Of a DNA stretch of 19,643 nucleotides, positions 7,499 through 13,488 are shown in pieces. Position numbers and translations under genes: made by a program. The notes under the pieces are model-generated. The model was not told where the DNA came from and did no database searches. It worked only from the letters and a program-made list of their open reading frames with translations. The stretch is from DATKWV01 sp035529405 (GTDB taxonomy: Bacteria > Planctomycetota > Phycisphaerae > Sedimentisphaerales > Anaerobacaceae): the NCBI GenBank assembly GCA_035529405.1, contig DATKWV010000143.1:1-19643 (forward strand), in the 5' to 3' direction. Within the stretch, counting starts at the first letter, position 1; every line of letters begins with the position of its first letter.

Positions 7499-7778
7499 CA
7501 ATTATTCTAAAACCTGAACTGCCGATGATTTGTCCCGGTAGGGGGAGGGCGATCCAACTTAGTTTTTGGTTATTTTTTTAATACACGCAAATCGAAGCGA
7601 CATTCACCGCGTCTTTGGCCGAACTACGCGCAGAGATTTTCTGTGTTCGTATAAGGTTTCTTTTCGCTTAATGCTTAATGGTTTTGCGAGAATTTGCTGA
7701 AAATCAGGCCGAAAATAGTGATAGTTCGGAAAAATCTAAAATTTATGTCAAAAATTCGATTTTTCCCGTAGAAAGTTC
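7499..7778. other. Gene-free stretch between divergent symporter and PEP-CTERM genes
   Basis: No supported gene. Open frames crossing it (such as 7675-8058 minus) lack family motifs and overlap the LamG gene. It holds a purine-rich block at about 7535-7548, T-runs at 7564-7579 and a small direct repeat GCTTAAT-GCTTAAT near 7669-7682. I see no riboswitch consensus. Confidence 0.5.
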
Positions 7779-7806
7779 TTGACATTCCGGATGGCGGGGG
7801 TAATCT
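7779..7806 (+). promoter_or_regulatory. Possible promoter for the PEP-CTERM pair
   Basis: A perfect TTGACA at 7779-7784 is followed after 16 nt by TAATCT (7801-7806), a poor -10 (three of six). The -35 is convincing, the -10 is not. It would give a leader of about 130 nt before the LamG protein ATG. Confidence 0.35.
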
Positions 7807-7812
7807 GTAGGG

Positions 7813-7844
7813 TTGTAAGTATTTTGTACCTTGTAGACTTACAA
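7813..7844 (+). promoter_or_regulatory. Inverted repeat in the leader of the PEP-CTERM pair
   Basis: TTGTAAGT (7813-7820) and ACTTACAA (7837-7844) form a perfect 8-bp inverted repeat with a 16-nt loop, just after the possible promoter. It could be an operator or an RNA hairpin. No T-tract follows, so it is not a classic terminator. Confidence 0.4.
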
Positions 7845-7945
7845 AAAGAGGAGTGGTGAGAGAGCTTGGCATATTTCCTGCCAGATATTCCCCACCAAAA
7901 ACGCATTTTGTTATGAAAAGAGGGTATTTTTTTAGGAGGAACGGG

Positions 7946-8725
7946 ATGAAGAGATTAGGTGTACTCATTGTTAGCTGGTTGATAATTGCGATCTTTAGTT
8001 CTATTGCCTCGGCAAGTCTTGTAGCCCATTGGGATTTTAATGGCAATACAAATGACATAAGCGGTAATGAAAATCACGGCACAGTTCATGGTGCTGTTAC
8101 ACTGACAACTGACAGATTCGGCAATCTCAGTAGCGCGTATAGTTTTGACGGAGCCAGTGGTTATATCGATGTTGCTGACGCTCCAAGCTTAAATCCAACA
8201 AGTGCTATCACAATTACAGCATGGTTTAAGGCTGATTCTTTTGCTTCAGGAACCGCTTGGCCGCCGCTTGTAAAAAAATCTGATAGCAGTCAGACCAACG
8301 GTTATGGTATGGAATTTGCGCAAATCTCTGATGAGTATTCCGCTAAAGTGGGTGGTGGTGTATACCTCGAAGGTCAAGGATGGGTCGCTACCAGTCCACT
8401 GGCACCGGTGTCAGTGAATACCTGGTACTTTGCTGCGATAGTCTATGATGGTGAAACAATTTCCAACTATGTGCGCTCCGAGGGTCAAGAAGCTTTCACC
8501 TCATCAATCAGTTGTTCAGGCAATATTATCGCATCTTCCAACAATTTGAATATTGGCCGGGACCCGTCTAATACTGGCAGATATTTCGAAGGAGTTATAG
8601 ATGATGTTAGGATTTATAATCAAGCATTAAGTAGTACCGAAATAGAGCAGATATATAACGTGCCTGAACCAGCAACGCTTTTACTGCTTGGTTTAGGGGG
8701 TTTTATGCTTAGAAGAAAACGATAA
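7946..8725 (+). CDS. LamG-domain (jelly-roll) PEP-CTERM protein
   Basis: 259 aa from ATG 7946, chosen because a strong AGGAGG (7934-7939) lies about 6 nt upstream and the protein then begins with a signal peptide (MKRLGVLIVSWLIIAIFSSIASA). The same frame is open back to 7853 but that part is not signal-like. After cleavage the mature protein begins SLVAHWDFNGNTNDISGNENHG, the usual opening of a concanavalin A-like LamG fold; AYSFDGASGYIDV, ITITAWFK, NTWYFAAIVYDG and FEGVIDDVRIYNQALS follow in the family order. The C-terminus has VPEPATLLLLG, a short hydrophobic stretch and RRKR: the PEP-CTERM sorting signal recognised by an exosortase, which is not in the window. It is therefore exported and probably surface-bound; LamG folds commonly bind carbohydrate, but the ligand is unknown. 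The next PEP-CTERM gene starts 20 nt later. Confidence 0.92.
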   Translation: MKRLGVLIVSWLIIAIFSSIASASLVAHWDFNGNTNDISGNENHGTVHGAVTLTTDRFGNLSSAYSFDGASGYIDVADAPSLNPTSAITITAWFKADSFASGTAWPPLVKKSDSSQTNGYGMEFAQISDEYSAKVGGGVYLEGQGWVATSPLAPVSVNTWYFAAIVYDGETISNYVRSEGQEAFTSSISCSGNIIASSNNLNIGRDPSNTGRYFEGVIDDVRIYNQALSSTEIEQIYNVPEPATLLLLGLGGFMLRRKR

Positions 8726-8745
8726 TTTTTTCAGGAGCGGAAGAG

Positions 8746-9444
8746 ATGAAAAGCATTTCGCTGATTTTAGCAATTATGTTGTTTCTATTGGTCTGCGCTA
8801 CAAACCCAGCTTTGGCAGTAGTTGTGAAATCTGAGTTCAATGCCGGAGATGGTGGCGATGGCAGAGATGGTTGGATCGGGAACTATCCTGAAGATGGCTA
8901 CACTGGAGACGACCACGGTGACATAGGAGGATATGTTACATGGTATGACCTGGGTGGCGATGAAGGCTGCCTCACAAATTACGAACCGGCGACCCTGTAC
9001 ACCGACGGGTTTGTTGCTCCAGTGAAGTTTCTCGGTAACTGGTGCACCGAGTGGAGCATCGGCTCTTTTATCAGTTTCGATTACAAAAAAGGTACCTTTT
9101 CGGAAGAACGCCCTTTTATAGTGAGAATCTGTAGCGGTGAAACGGATTCTTGGGCACTTGACTTGACGTCAAAGTCTGGTCTCGATTGGCACAAATACAC
9201 AGTTCCTTTGGATCCGTCTCTTTGGAACCACTACAAAGGCTCCAAAAGCTGGGAAGAAACACTTGGGAACATCACGGAGCTCTTCATTAGCGGGGATGTG
9301 TACATCGGTGCCGAAAACAACTATCTGGACAATGTCACTCTTGCTCTTGTCCCCGAACCAGCCACACTTCTGCTGCTTGGGATGGGTAGTTTTGCCCTTC
9401 GACTGCGCTCAGGACAGGCTTTGCGAAGAAAACGCGGTGCATAA
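8746..9444 (+). CDS. Laminin-B-like PEP-CTERM protein with an interrupted sorting tail
   Basis: 232 aa, ATG 8746 with AGGAG about 8 nt upstream. Residues 1-24 form a signal peptide (MKSISLILAIMLFLLVCATNPALA). The body resembles a laminin B (domain IV) fold: LYTDGFVAPVKFLGNWC, SFISFDYKKG, an aromatic WHKYTVPLDPSLWNHY strand, LGNITELFISGDVYIGAENNYLDNVTLALV near the end; this assignment is moderate. The acidic, glycine-rich segment at about 33-60 (GDGGDGRDG, EDGYTGDDHGD) could bind calcium. The C-terminus has VPEPATLLLLG, then FALR, then an extra LRSGQALR before RRKRGA. Removing those eight codons leaves a normal PEP-CTERM tail, so they look like an in-frame repeat insertion. It lies 20 nt after the LamG protein gene and is likely in the same operon. 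Confidence 0.8.
   Translation: MKSISLILAIMLFLLVCATNPALAVVVKSEFNAGDGGDGRDGWIGNYPEDGYTGDDHGDIGGYVTWYDLGGDEGCLTNYEPATLYTDGFVAPVKFLGNWCTEWSIGSFISFDYKKGTFSEERPFIVRICSGETDSWALDLTSKSGLDWHKYTVPLDPSLWNHYKGSKSWEETLGNITELFISGDVYIGAENNYLDNVTLALVPEPATLLLLGMGSFALRLRSGQALRRKRGA
9397..9428 (+). repeat. Short in-frame repeat element inside a PEP-CTERM tail
   Basis: A GC-rich element beginning CTTCGACTGCGCTCAGGACA and ending TTTGCGAAG, bounded by CTTCG and CGAAG. The 24 nt at 9403-9426 can be removed in frame to give an uninterrupted FALRRKR tail, as in the neighbouring PEP-CTERM gene. From memory this sequence is a widely scattered short repeat in uncultured bacterial genomes, encoding RSGQA or FDCAQDRL depending on frame. 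Confidence 0.65.
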
Positions 9445-9560
9445 AACGTGAAAGATAAAATAAACCAAGGCCTGCGAGTATAAAGCCTGCAGCTCTTTTT
9501 TCTATCTTTGGTCCGGCCTTGCCTACGAAAGACAGGCTGGTTAAAACAAGTTGGGTCGAT

Positions 9561-10394
9561 TCAGCGGGTGAATGAGCGGAATTTTTCTATGAGCTTTTTT
9601 GTGGAGCTGCCGGGTGTGCCGTCGCCGATAACCTTCTCCTCGAATCGGACCACAGGGACAATGTCCTCAGTGGTTACCGCAATGAAAAGCTCGTCAGCAC
9701 CGGCAGCCTCCCGCGGTGTCAGTGATTTTTCAACGATTTCCAGCCGGATGTCTTTTGCGGCCTGCAGCACAAATTTGCGGGTAATAGAAGGCAGAATACT
9801 GGTTGACAATTCAGCAGTCTGCAGTTTTCGGCCAAAAATTGTAAAGAAGGCACTGTGCGAACCTTCGGTTATCAGGCCCGCCTCGTTGACAAAAATCGCC
9901 TCCTGGCAGCCCTCACGGGCGGCCTTTTGTTTGGCTAAGACGTTCGGCAAAAGATTCAGGGATTTTATGTCACATCTTTTCCATCGCCAGTCCGGATGGG
10001 TCGATACAGCGATGCCTTTGGTTTTTGTTTCGGGCCTGTCTGTGATTTGGGTAACGGTCAGAAAGAAATTGGGTTTCAGATTGTCCGGCCAGGTGTGGTT
10101 TCGCTGGTCCGAGCCCCTCGTTACGTGAAAATATATCCTTGCATCGGCGATACCGGCAGCGTCAAAGGCCTTCTTGACCCGTGCGCGTATCAGGTCGATG
10201 TCCACACCCTTTATTTCGATGGCGGAAAGGCTGTTGGCGAATCTGGCCAAGTGGTCTTCGAGGGCGAAGATTCGGCCTTTGTAGCTTCGCACGACCTCAT
10301 AGACGCCGTCACCGAAAAAGGTGCCGCGGTCCAGATACACAGGTTCAAGCCGCTCGAACGGCACAATTTTGTCCTGTATCATAGCGATTTGCAT
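9561..10394 (-). CDS. dat: D-amino-acid (D-alanine) transaminase, PLP fold type IV
   Basis: 277 aa from ATG 10394; the frame is open to 10448 but the extra N-terminal residues are not family-like, and an AGGT lies 9-10 nt before 10394. It swaps the amino group between D-alanine and 2-oxoglutarate to make D-glutamate, a peptidoglycan precursor, in the cytoplasm. Motifs match bacterial D-alanine transaminase closely: DRGTFFGDGVYEVVRSYKG (22-40), IYFHVTRGSDQRNH (87-100, with the Arg and His of the carboxylate trap that separates this enzyme from branched-chain aminotransferase), and RWKRCDIKSLNLLPNVLAKQ (137-156, PLP lysine K144). TEGSHSAFF and ELFIAVTTEDIVPVV follow. Length fits the usual 280-285 aa. 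It is divergent from rplU and convergent with the second PEP-CTERM gene; no alanine racemase is nearby. Confidence 0.88.
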   Translation of the reverse strand: MQIAMIQDKIVPFERLEPVYLDRGTFFGDGVYEVVRSYKGRIFALEDHLARFANSLSAIEIKGVDIDLIRARVKKAFDAAGIADARIYFHVTRGSDQRNHTWPDNLKPNFFLTVTQITDRPETKTKGIAVSTHPDWRWKRCDIKSLNLLPNVLAKQKAAREGCQEAIFVNEAGLITEGSHSAFFTIFGRKLQTAELSTSILPSITRKFVLQAAKDIRLEIVEKSLTPREAAGADELFIAVTTEDIVPVVRFEEKVIGDGTPGSSTKKLIEKFRSFTR

Positions 10395-10470
10395 AAGGTT
10401 ATACCTGCCTTTGCTGCGTGATTTTAGCTGCGACAGCGGCCCAGGCATACAAAAATATCGGATAATTCAC

Positions 10471-10499
10471 TTTACAAAAAGATAGCGTGTGCATAGAAT
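10471..10499 (+). promoter_or_regulatory. Sigma70-type promoter of rplU
   Basis: TTTACA (10471-10476), a 17-nt spacer and TAGAAT (10494-10499); each hexamer matches five of six consensus positions. Predicted start near 10506 gives a leader of about 40 nt with GGGAG before the ATG at 10547. Confidence 0.6.
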
Positions 10500-10546
10500 A
10501 CCACCTCGTTTTGGTTTTTGAACTTGAATGAACGGGAGTTTTTACA

Positions 10547-10876
10547 ATGTACGCTGTTATCGAACAGGGGTCTAAACAATACAAAGTTACAGCCGGAGAT
10601 ACCATAAAAATAGAGCTTACCGCAGTTTCGCCTGATGCAACCAGCCTTGAACTGGACAAAGTCCTTCTTGTAAGTGACGGTGAAAAAATCAAGGTCGGCA
10701 CGCCATACATAAAAGGTGCAAAGGTAATTGCCTCTTTCAAAAGTACTGCTGAAGAGGGTGTTGTTAAAGGCCAAAAGCTTTATCCAATGCAGTTTCGCAG
10801 ACGCAAAAACAGCAAAAGACGTATAGGACATCGCCAGAAGTATCTGCAGGTTACCATCGACAAAATTCACGCGTGA
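10547..10876 (+). CDS. rplU: 50S ribosomal protein L21
   Basis: 109 aa, full length for bacterial L21. It opens MYAVIEQGSKQYKVTAGDTI and carries the expected KVLLVSDGEKIKVGTPYIKGAKV centre and the basic KGQKLYPMQFRRRKNSKRR-GHRQKY.QV.I C-terminal block that binds 23S rRNA. ATG 10547 is preceded by GGGAG about 10 nt upstream. In most bacteria rplU is followed by rpmA (L27); here the next gene, 27 nt away, is convergent and unrelated, so rpmA must lie elsewhere or be missed. Confidence 0.97.
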   Translation: MYAVIEQGSKQYKVTAGDTIKIELTAVSPDATSLELDKVLLVSDGEKIKVGTPYIKGAKVIASFKSTAEEGVVKGQKLYPMQFRRRKNSKRRIGHRQKYLQVTIDKIHA

Positions 10877-10901
10877 CCCGTCGCTGGTCGCCCGGGTCAC
10901 G
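10872..10901. terminator. Hairpin between convergent rplU and the siroheme-synthase gene
   Basis: CGTGACCCG (10872-10880) and CGGGTCACG (10893-10901) are a perfect 9-bp inverted repeat with a 12-nt loop. The left arm contains the rplU stop codon and the right arm ends two bases before the convergent gene's stop. It could stop transcription from both sides, but no T-tract follows on either strand. Confidence 0.45.
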
Positions 10902-10903
10902 AG

Positions 10904-11539
10904 TCACAAGCCACGTGTCACCAGTTTCCTGGCGTACTGTTGCCATTTGGCCGGGCCGTTTTCGACAAAATACTCGAATGATTCGTCACCGACCAGCGTT
11001 CCCAAAAGTGTTTTGCGCCGGTTTTGGTCGGTTACGTTTTCGAGGATGGTTTCCCTGACAGTTTCCAGTTCAGCGAGGAATCGGCCGTGCTGTTCGGTGA
11101 AGATTTTTTCAAGTTTTGTGCGCAGGTGGCCGGAATATGCGGGGCAGTGACCTTCGGTGGCTATGGCTATCTGCAGTTGCCCGCGTTTTACAACAGCCGG
11201 GATGAAGAAATCACAAAGCTGCGGCTGGTCAACAACATTACATAGAATTTCCAGTTCCTGGCAGTCCTTGTAGATGCGTTTATTCAGTGTTTTGTCATCG
11301 GTAGCGGCTATGACAAGCACCGCGCCGGGCAGGTAATTGCTCGAATATCCTGATTCTATTAACTCGACGTTGGGTCCTGTGCCTAAGGCTGTCATGGCCT
11401 CATTGATTTTTTTACCCACCACGACCACGCGGGCGCCGGCGGCAATCAGCGATTGTGCCTTTCGCACGGCCACTGTGCCGGCCCCGATTATTACCACACG
11501 TCGCCCGCCCAGCTCCACAAATATCGGATATTTAGCCAT
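10904..11539 (-). CDS. Precorrin-2 dehydrogenase / sirohydrochlorin ferrochelatase (Met8/CysG N-domain)
   Basis: 211 aa. It oxidises precorrin-2 to sirohydrochlorin with NAD and, in bifunctional members, inserts iron to make siroheme. An N-terminal Rossmann fold is visible: YPIFVELGGRRVVIIGAGTVAVRKA (4-28, GxGxxA), AATDD at 79-82, then CNVVDQPQLCDFFIPAVVKRGQLQIAIATEG (100-130). D104 falls at the position of the catalytic Asp of CysG. The usual T/S-S-P motif of CysG reads GHCPAYS here, with Cys132 where CysG has Ser128; effect unknown. Length suits the stand-alone form (SirC/YlnF type, about 160-210 aa), not the fused CysG. No methyltransferase (CobA/SirA) gene is adjacent. ATG 11539 lacks a Shine-Dalgarno and lies only 9 nt from a TACAAT box, so a nearly leaderless mRNA is possible. 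Confidence 0.85.
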   Translation of the reverse strand: MAKYPIFVELGGRRVVIIGAGTVAVRKAQSLIAAGARVVVVGKKINEAMTALGTGPNVELIESGYSSNYLPGAVLVIAATDDKTLNKRIYKDCQELEILCNVVDQPQLCDFFIPAVVKRGQLQIAIATEGHCPAYSGHLRTKLEKIFTEQHGRFLAELETVRETILENVTDQNRRKTLLGTLVGDESFEYFVENGPAKWQQYARKLVTRGL

Positions 11540-11548
11540 ACAAGCTGC

Positions 11549-11554
11549 ATTGTA
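11549..11554 (-). promoter_or_regulatory. Possible extended -10 box for the siroheme gene
   Basis: On the minus strand TGATACAAT: an extended -10 (TGn plus TACAAT) ending 9 nt before the ATG at 11539. No good -35 is seen at 16-18 nt. If used, the transcript would begin within a few bases of the start codon. Confidence 0.35.
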
Positions 11555-11592
11555 TCATACCTTGCGTGACGGCAATAAGGAAATCGCGTTTT

Positions 11593-11704
11593 GGTAATTG
11601 GTAACTGGTAATTGGTAACTGGTAACTGGTAATTGGTAACTGGTAACTGGTAACTGGTAATTGGTAACTGGTAATTGGTAACTGGTAACTGGTAATTGGT
11701 GATT
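11593..11704. repeat. Sixteen-unit heptamer tandem array (GGTAACT / GGTAATT)
   Basis: Fifteen exact 7-bp units, each GGTAATT (T) or GGTAACT (C), followed by one degenerate unit GGTGATT. The order of the fifteen is T C T C C T C C C T C T C C T. The array occupies most of the 217-nt gap between divergent genes. An open frame on the minus strand (11532-11726) only translates the repeat (QLPITSY units) and is not a supported gene. The array could be a polymorphic spacer affecting both flanking promoters. Confidence 0.95.
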
Positions 11705-11743
11705 TGCGAAGGTTTTCAATTAGCAAAAGGCAGCTATTTATTG

Positions 11744-11749
11744 TAGAAT
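11744..11749 (+). promoter_or_regulatory. Possible -10 box for the fumarase beta gene
   Basis: TAGAAT ends 7 nt before the ATG at 11757; the same hexamer is used in the rplU and gcvT promoters proposed here. No convincing -35. The gene has no Shine-Dalgarno, so transcription may start at or next to the ATG. Confidence 0.35.
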
Positions 11750-11756
11750 CGCCTCA

Positions 11757-12302
11757 ATGTTAAGCGGTAATGCAGGTCAAATAAGCAAGTTGCAGCCGCC
11801 TTTAAGTCCAAGCGACATTCGGTCGCTCAGGGCTGGTGACCAGGTCAGAATAAGCGGGGTAATCTACACCGCACGGGATATGGCGCATAAAAGGCTGTGT
11901 GATACGGTAAATTCGCGCAAGCAGCTTCCTTTTGAGCTTGCCGGTGCGGTTATTTATTACGTCGGCCCCACACCCGCCCGGCCGGGGAGAGTAATCGGCG
12001 CGGCAGGCCCAACCACGTCCTCGCGGATGGATTCGTTTACACCCAGGTTACTTGCCAACGGCCTTAAGGCAACCATAGGAAAAGGTTACAGGGGCAGCGA
12101 GGTCGTACAGGCCCTGAAGACATACCAGGCGGTACATCTGTCCGCTGTCGGCGGTGCGGGGGCACTGCTGAGCAGATATATTGTCTCGGCTGAAGTAATC
12201 GCTTATGAGGATTTGGGAACAGAGGCCGTAAGAAAACTGACAGTGGCGGATTTTCCGGCTGTGGTTGCTTATGATTGTTACGGAGACACCATCTATAAAT
12301 AA
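11757..12302 (+). CDS. Class I fumarate hydratase / tartrate dehydratase, beta subunit (C-terminal domain)
   Basis: 181 aa. In two-subunit class I fumarases the beta chain joins an iron-sulfur alpha chain to interconvert fumarate and malate. Visible: LRAGDQVRISGVIYTARDMAHKRL (24-47), ELAGAVIYYVGPTPARPG, then the family signature GAAGPTTSSRMDSFTP (82-97) and LKATIGKGYRG; AVHLSAVGGAGALLSRYI and EDLGTEAVRKLTVADFPAVVAYDCYG complete it. Length is normal for a separate beta subunit. The alpha gene, usually directly upstream, is absent: the upstream neighbour is divergent and separated by a tandem repeat. The substrate (fumarate, tartrate or another hydroxyacid) cannot be settled from this subunit alone. 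The TAA overlaps the ribosome-binding site of the next gene, 12 nt before its start. Confidence 0.88.
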   Translation: MLSGNAGQISKLQPPLSPSDIRSLRAGDQVRISGVIYTARDMAHKRLCDTVNSRKQLPFELAGAVIYYVGPTPARPGRVIGAAGPTTSSRMDSFTPRLLANGLKATIGKGYRGSEVVQALKTYQAVHLSAVGGAGALLSRYIVSAEVIAYEDLGTEAVRKLTVADFPAVVAYDCYGDTIYK

Positions 12303-12306
12303 GGAG
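12301..12306 (+). promoter_or_regulatory. Ribosome-binding site fixing a TTG start
   Basis: AAGGAG overlaps the fumarase beta stop codon and lies 8 nt before TTG 12315. No ATG or GTG near this position fits, so it decides the TTG start of the YchF-like gene and suggests coupling with the upstream gene. Confidence 0.75.
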
Positions 12307-12314
12307 CGATACAA

Positions 12315-13385
12315 TTGAAGGTTGCCCTGCTTGGCTTGTTACAGTGCGGAAAGAGCACTATATTTTCGGCTGTCAGCGGCAAGGCTGTGCCGGCGATGGG
12401 TTCAACGGCGATTGAAGAGGCGCTCGTGCCTGTCCCTGACGAAAGGCTGGATTGGCTTGCCGAACATTACAAGCCTAAGAAAGTAACGCCCGCCGGCATT
12501 GACTGTCTTGACGTTCCGGGCTTTGACTTTACCGGCGAGCACGGCCGCGCAGCGGCCAGGAGGTTGATTAACCAGATAAGGACCGTTGATATGCTTGTGC
12601 TGGCAGTGCGTGCGTTCGATGAGCCGGCGGTACCGCCTTATAGAAACAGTGTCAATCCCAGCCGGGATTTGGCTGAGCTGAAGACCGAGCTTTTGCTTGC
12701 AGACCTGGAGCTTGTTACCACTCGTGTCGAAAAGCTTCAGAAACAGCTCGGCAAACCCACTAAAACACATGCCCAGGACAAGGAAGAGCTGGACCTGCAG
12801 TTAAAATTGCAGCAGGCCATAGAATCCGAAAAACCCATCAGTTCGGTTATCGAAACACCACAGGAACAGCTTATTATCAGGTCTCTGGGATTTCTTACGT
12901 TAAAGCCGATAGTGGCGGCGGTCAATATCGGTGAGCAGCAGTTAGGCAAAGGGCTGCAGTTTCCTGACGGCATCGAAGGTGTTTCATCCGTGATTACAAT
13001 TTGCGCCAAACTGGAATATGAGCTTTCGCAGCTTGATGCTTGCAGTCGGCGGGACTTTATGAGCGATTTAGGCATTACCGAGTCGGCGATAAGCAGGTTT
13101 GTATGTGCATGTTATTCGGCACTTGGCTTAATAAGTTTTTTGACCGTTGTGTCGAATGAGCTGCGAGCCTGGCCGATAAAGCAGGGCACTTGTGCTCTGG
13201 ATGCAGCGGGAAAGGTTCACACGGATATAAAACGCGGGTTTATACGCGCTGAAACTATGGCCTTCGAAGACCTGAAACAATTGGGCAGCGAAAAAGCCCT
13301 TAAGGCCGCCGGCAAGGTCCGGCTGGAAGGTAAAGACTATATTGTCAGGGACGGCGACATAATCAATTTCAGATTCAACGTTTAA
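12315..13385 (+). CDS. Divergent YchF/Obg-family GTPase-like protein
   Basis: 356 aa, TTG start supported by AAGGAG. YchF proteins are ribosome-associated P-loop NTPases that prefer ATP. Here the P-loop reads GLLQCGKST (7-15, against GLPNVGKST in YchF). VPVPDERLDWLAEHYKPKK (38-56) and the Walker B DVPG (66-69) follow as in YchF, as do the helical insert (ELKTELLLADLELV) and a C-terminal TGS domain (about 270-356: FLTV..ELRAWPI, HTDIKRGFIRAE, GKVRLEGKDYIVRDGDIINFRFNV). Against this, the switch I block normally reading NYPFCTIEPN and the KGASKGEGLGNQFL segment are missing or replaced, and the NxxE nucleotide-specificity motif reads NIGE. It is therefore probably a second, derived paralogue and not the housekeeping YchF. 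It follows the fumarase beta gene by 12 nt; no functional link is known. Confidence 0.85.
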   Translation: MKVALLGLLQCGKSTIFSAVSGKAVPAMGSTAIEEALVPVPDERLDWLAEHYKPKKVTPAGIDCLDVPGFDFTGEHGRAAARRLINQIRTVDMLVLAVRAFDEPAVPPYRNSVNPSRDLAELKTELLLADLELVTTRVEKLQKQLGKPTKTHAQDKEELDLQLKLQQAIESEKPISSVIETPQEQLIIRSLGFLTLKPIVAAVNIGEQQLGKGLQFPDGIEGVSSVITICAKLEYELSQLDACSRRDFMSDLGITESAISRFVCACYSALGLISFLTVVSNELRAWPIKQGTCALDAAGKVHTDIKRGFIRAETMAFEDLKQLGSEKALKAAGKVRLEGKDYIVRDGDIINFRFNV

Positions 13386-13488
13386 GCAGATTATGCGTAT
13401 TGCCGCAGGGCAGGGCGGGTGAGTATCCTGATTGCAATGAATTTTGGATGCTGCAAGGAGTGTCTGGAAACAGCAATTGTCTCTAATT

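Noticed and set aside
7853..7945. Upstream extension of the LamG protein to a GTG at 7853
   Set aside because: The extra residues are not signal-like; ATG 7946 has AGGAGG and a clear signal peptide.
9466..9521. Terminator after the second PEP-CTERM gene (CAAGGCC/GGCCTTG with an internal T-run)
   Set aside because: The arms are 42 nt apart, only 7 bp, and the T-run is inside the loop, not after the stem.
10395..10448. N-terminal extension of the D-amino-acid transaminase to 10448
   Set aside because: Family members begin near the MQIAMIQDKIV region; the added residues are basic and unmatched, and AGGT precedes ATG 10394.
11593..11704. CRISPR array
   Set aside because: Units are contiguous 7-mers with no spacers.
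11532..11726. A 64-codon minus-strand frame made of QLPITSY repeats
   Set aside because: It only translates the 7-bp array (three units make seven codons) and starts with TTG without a ribosome-binding site.
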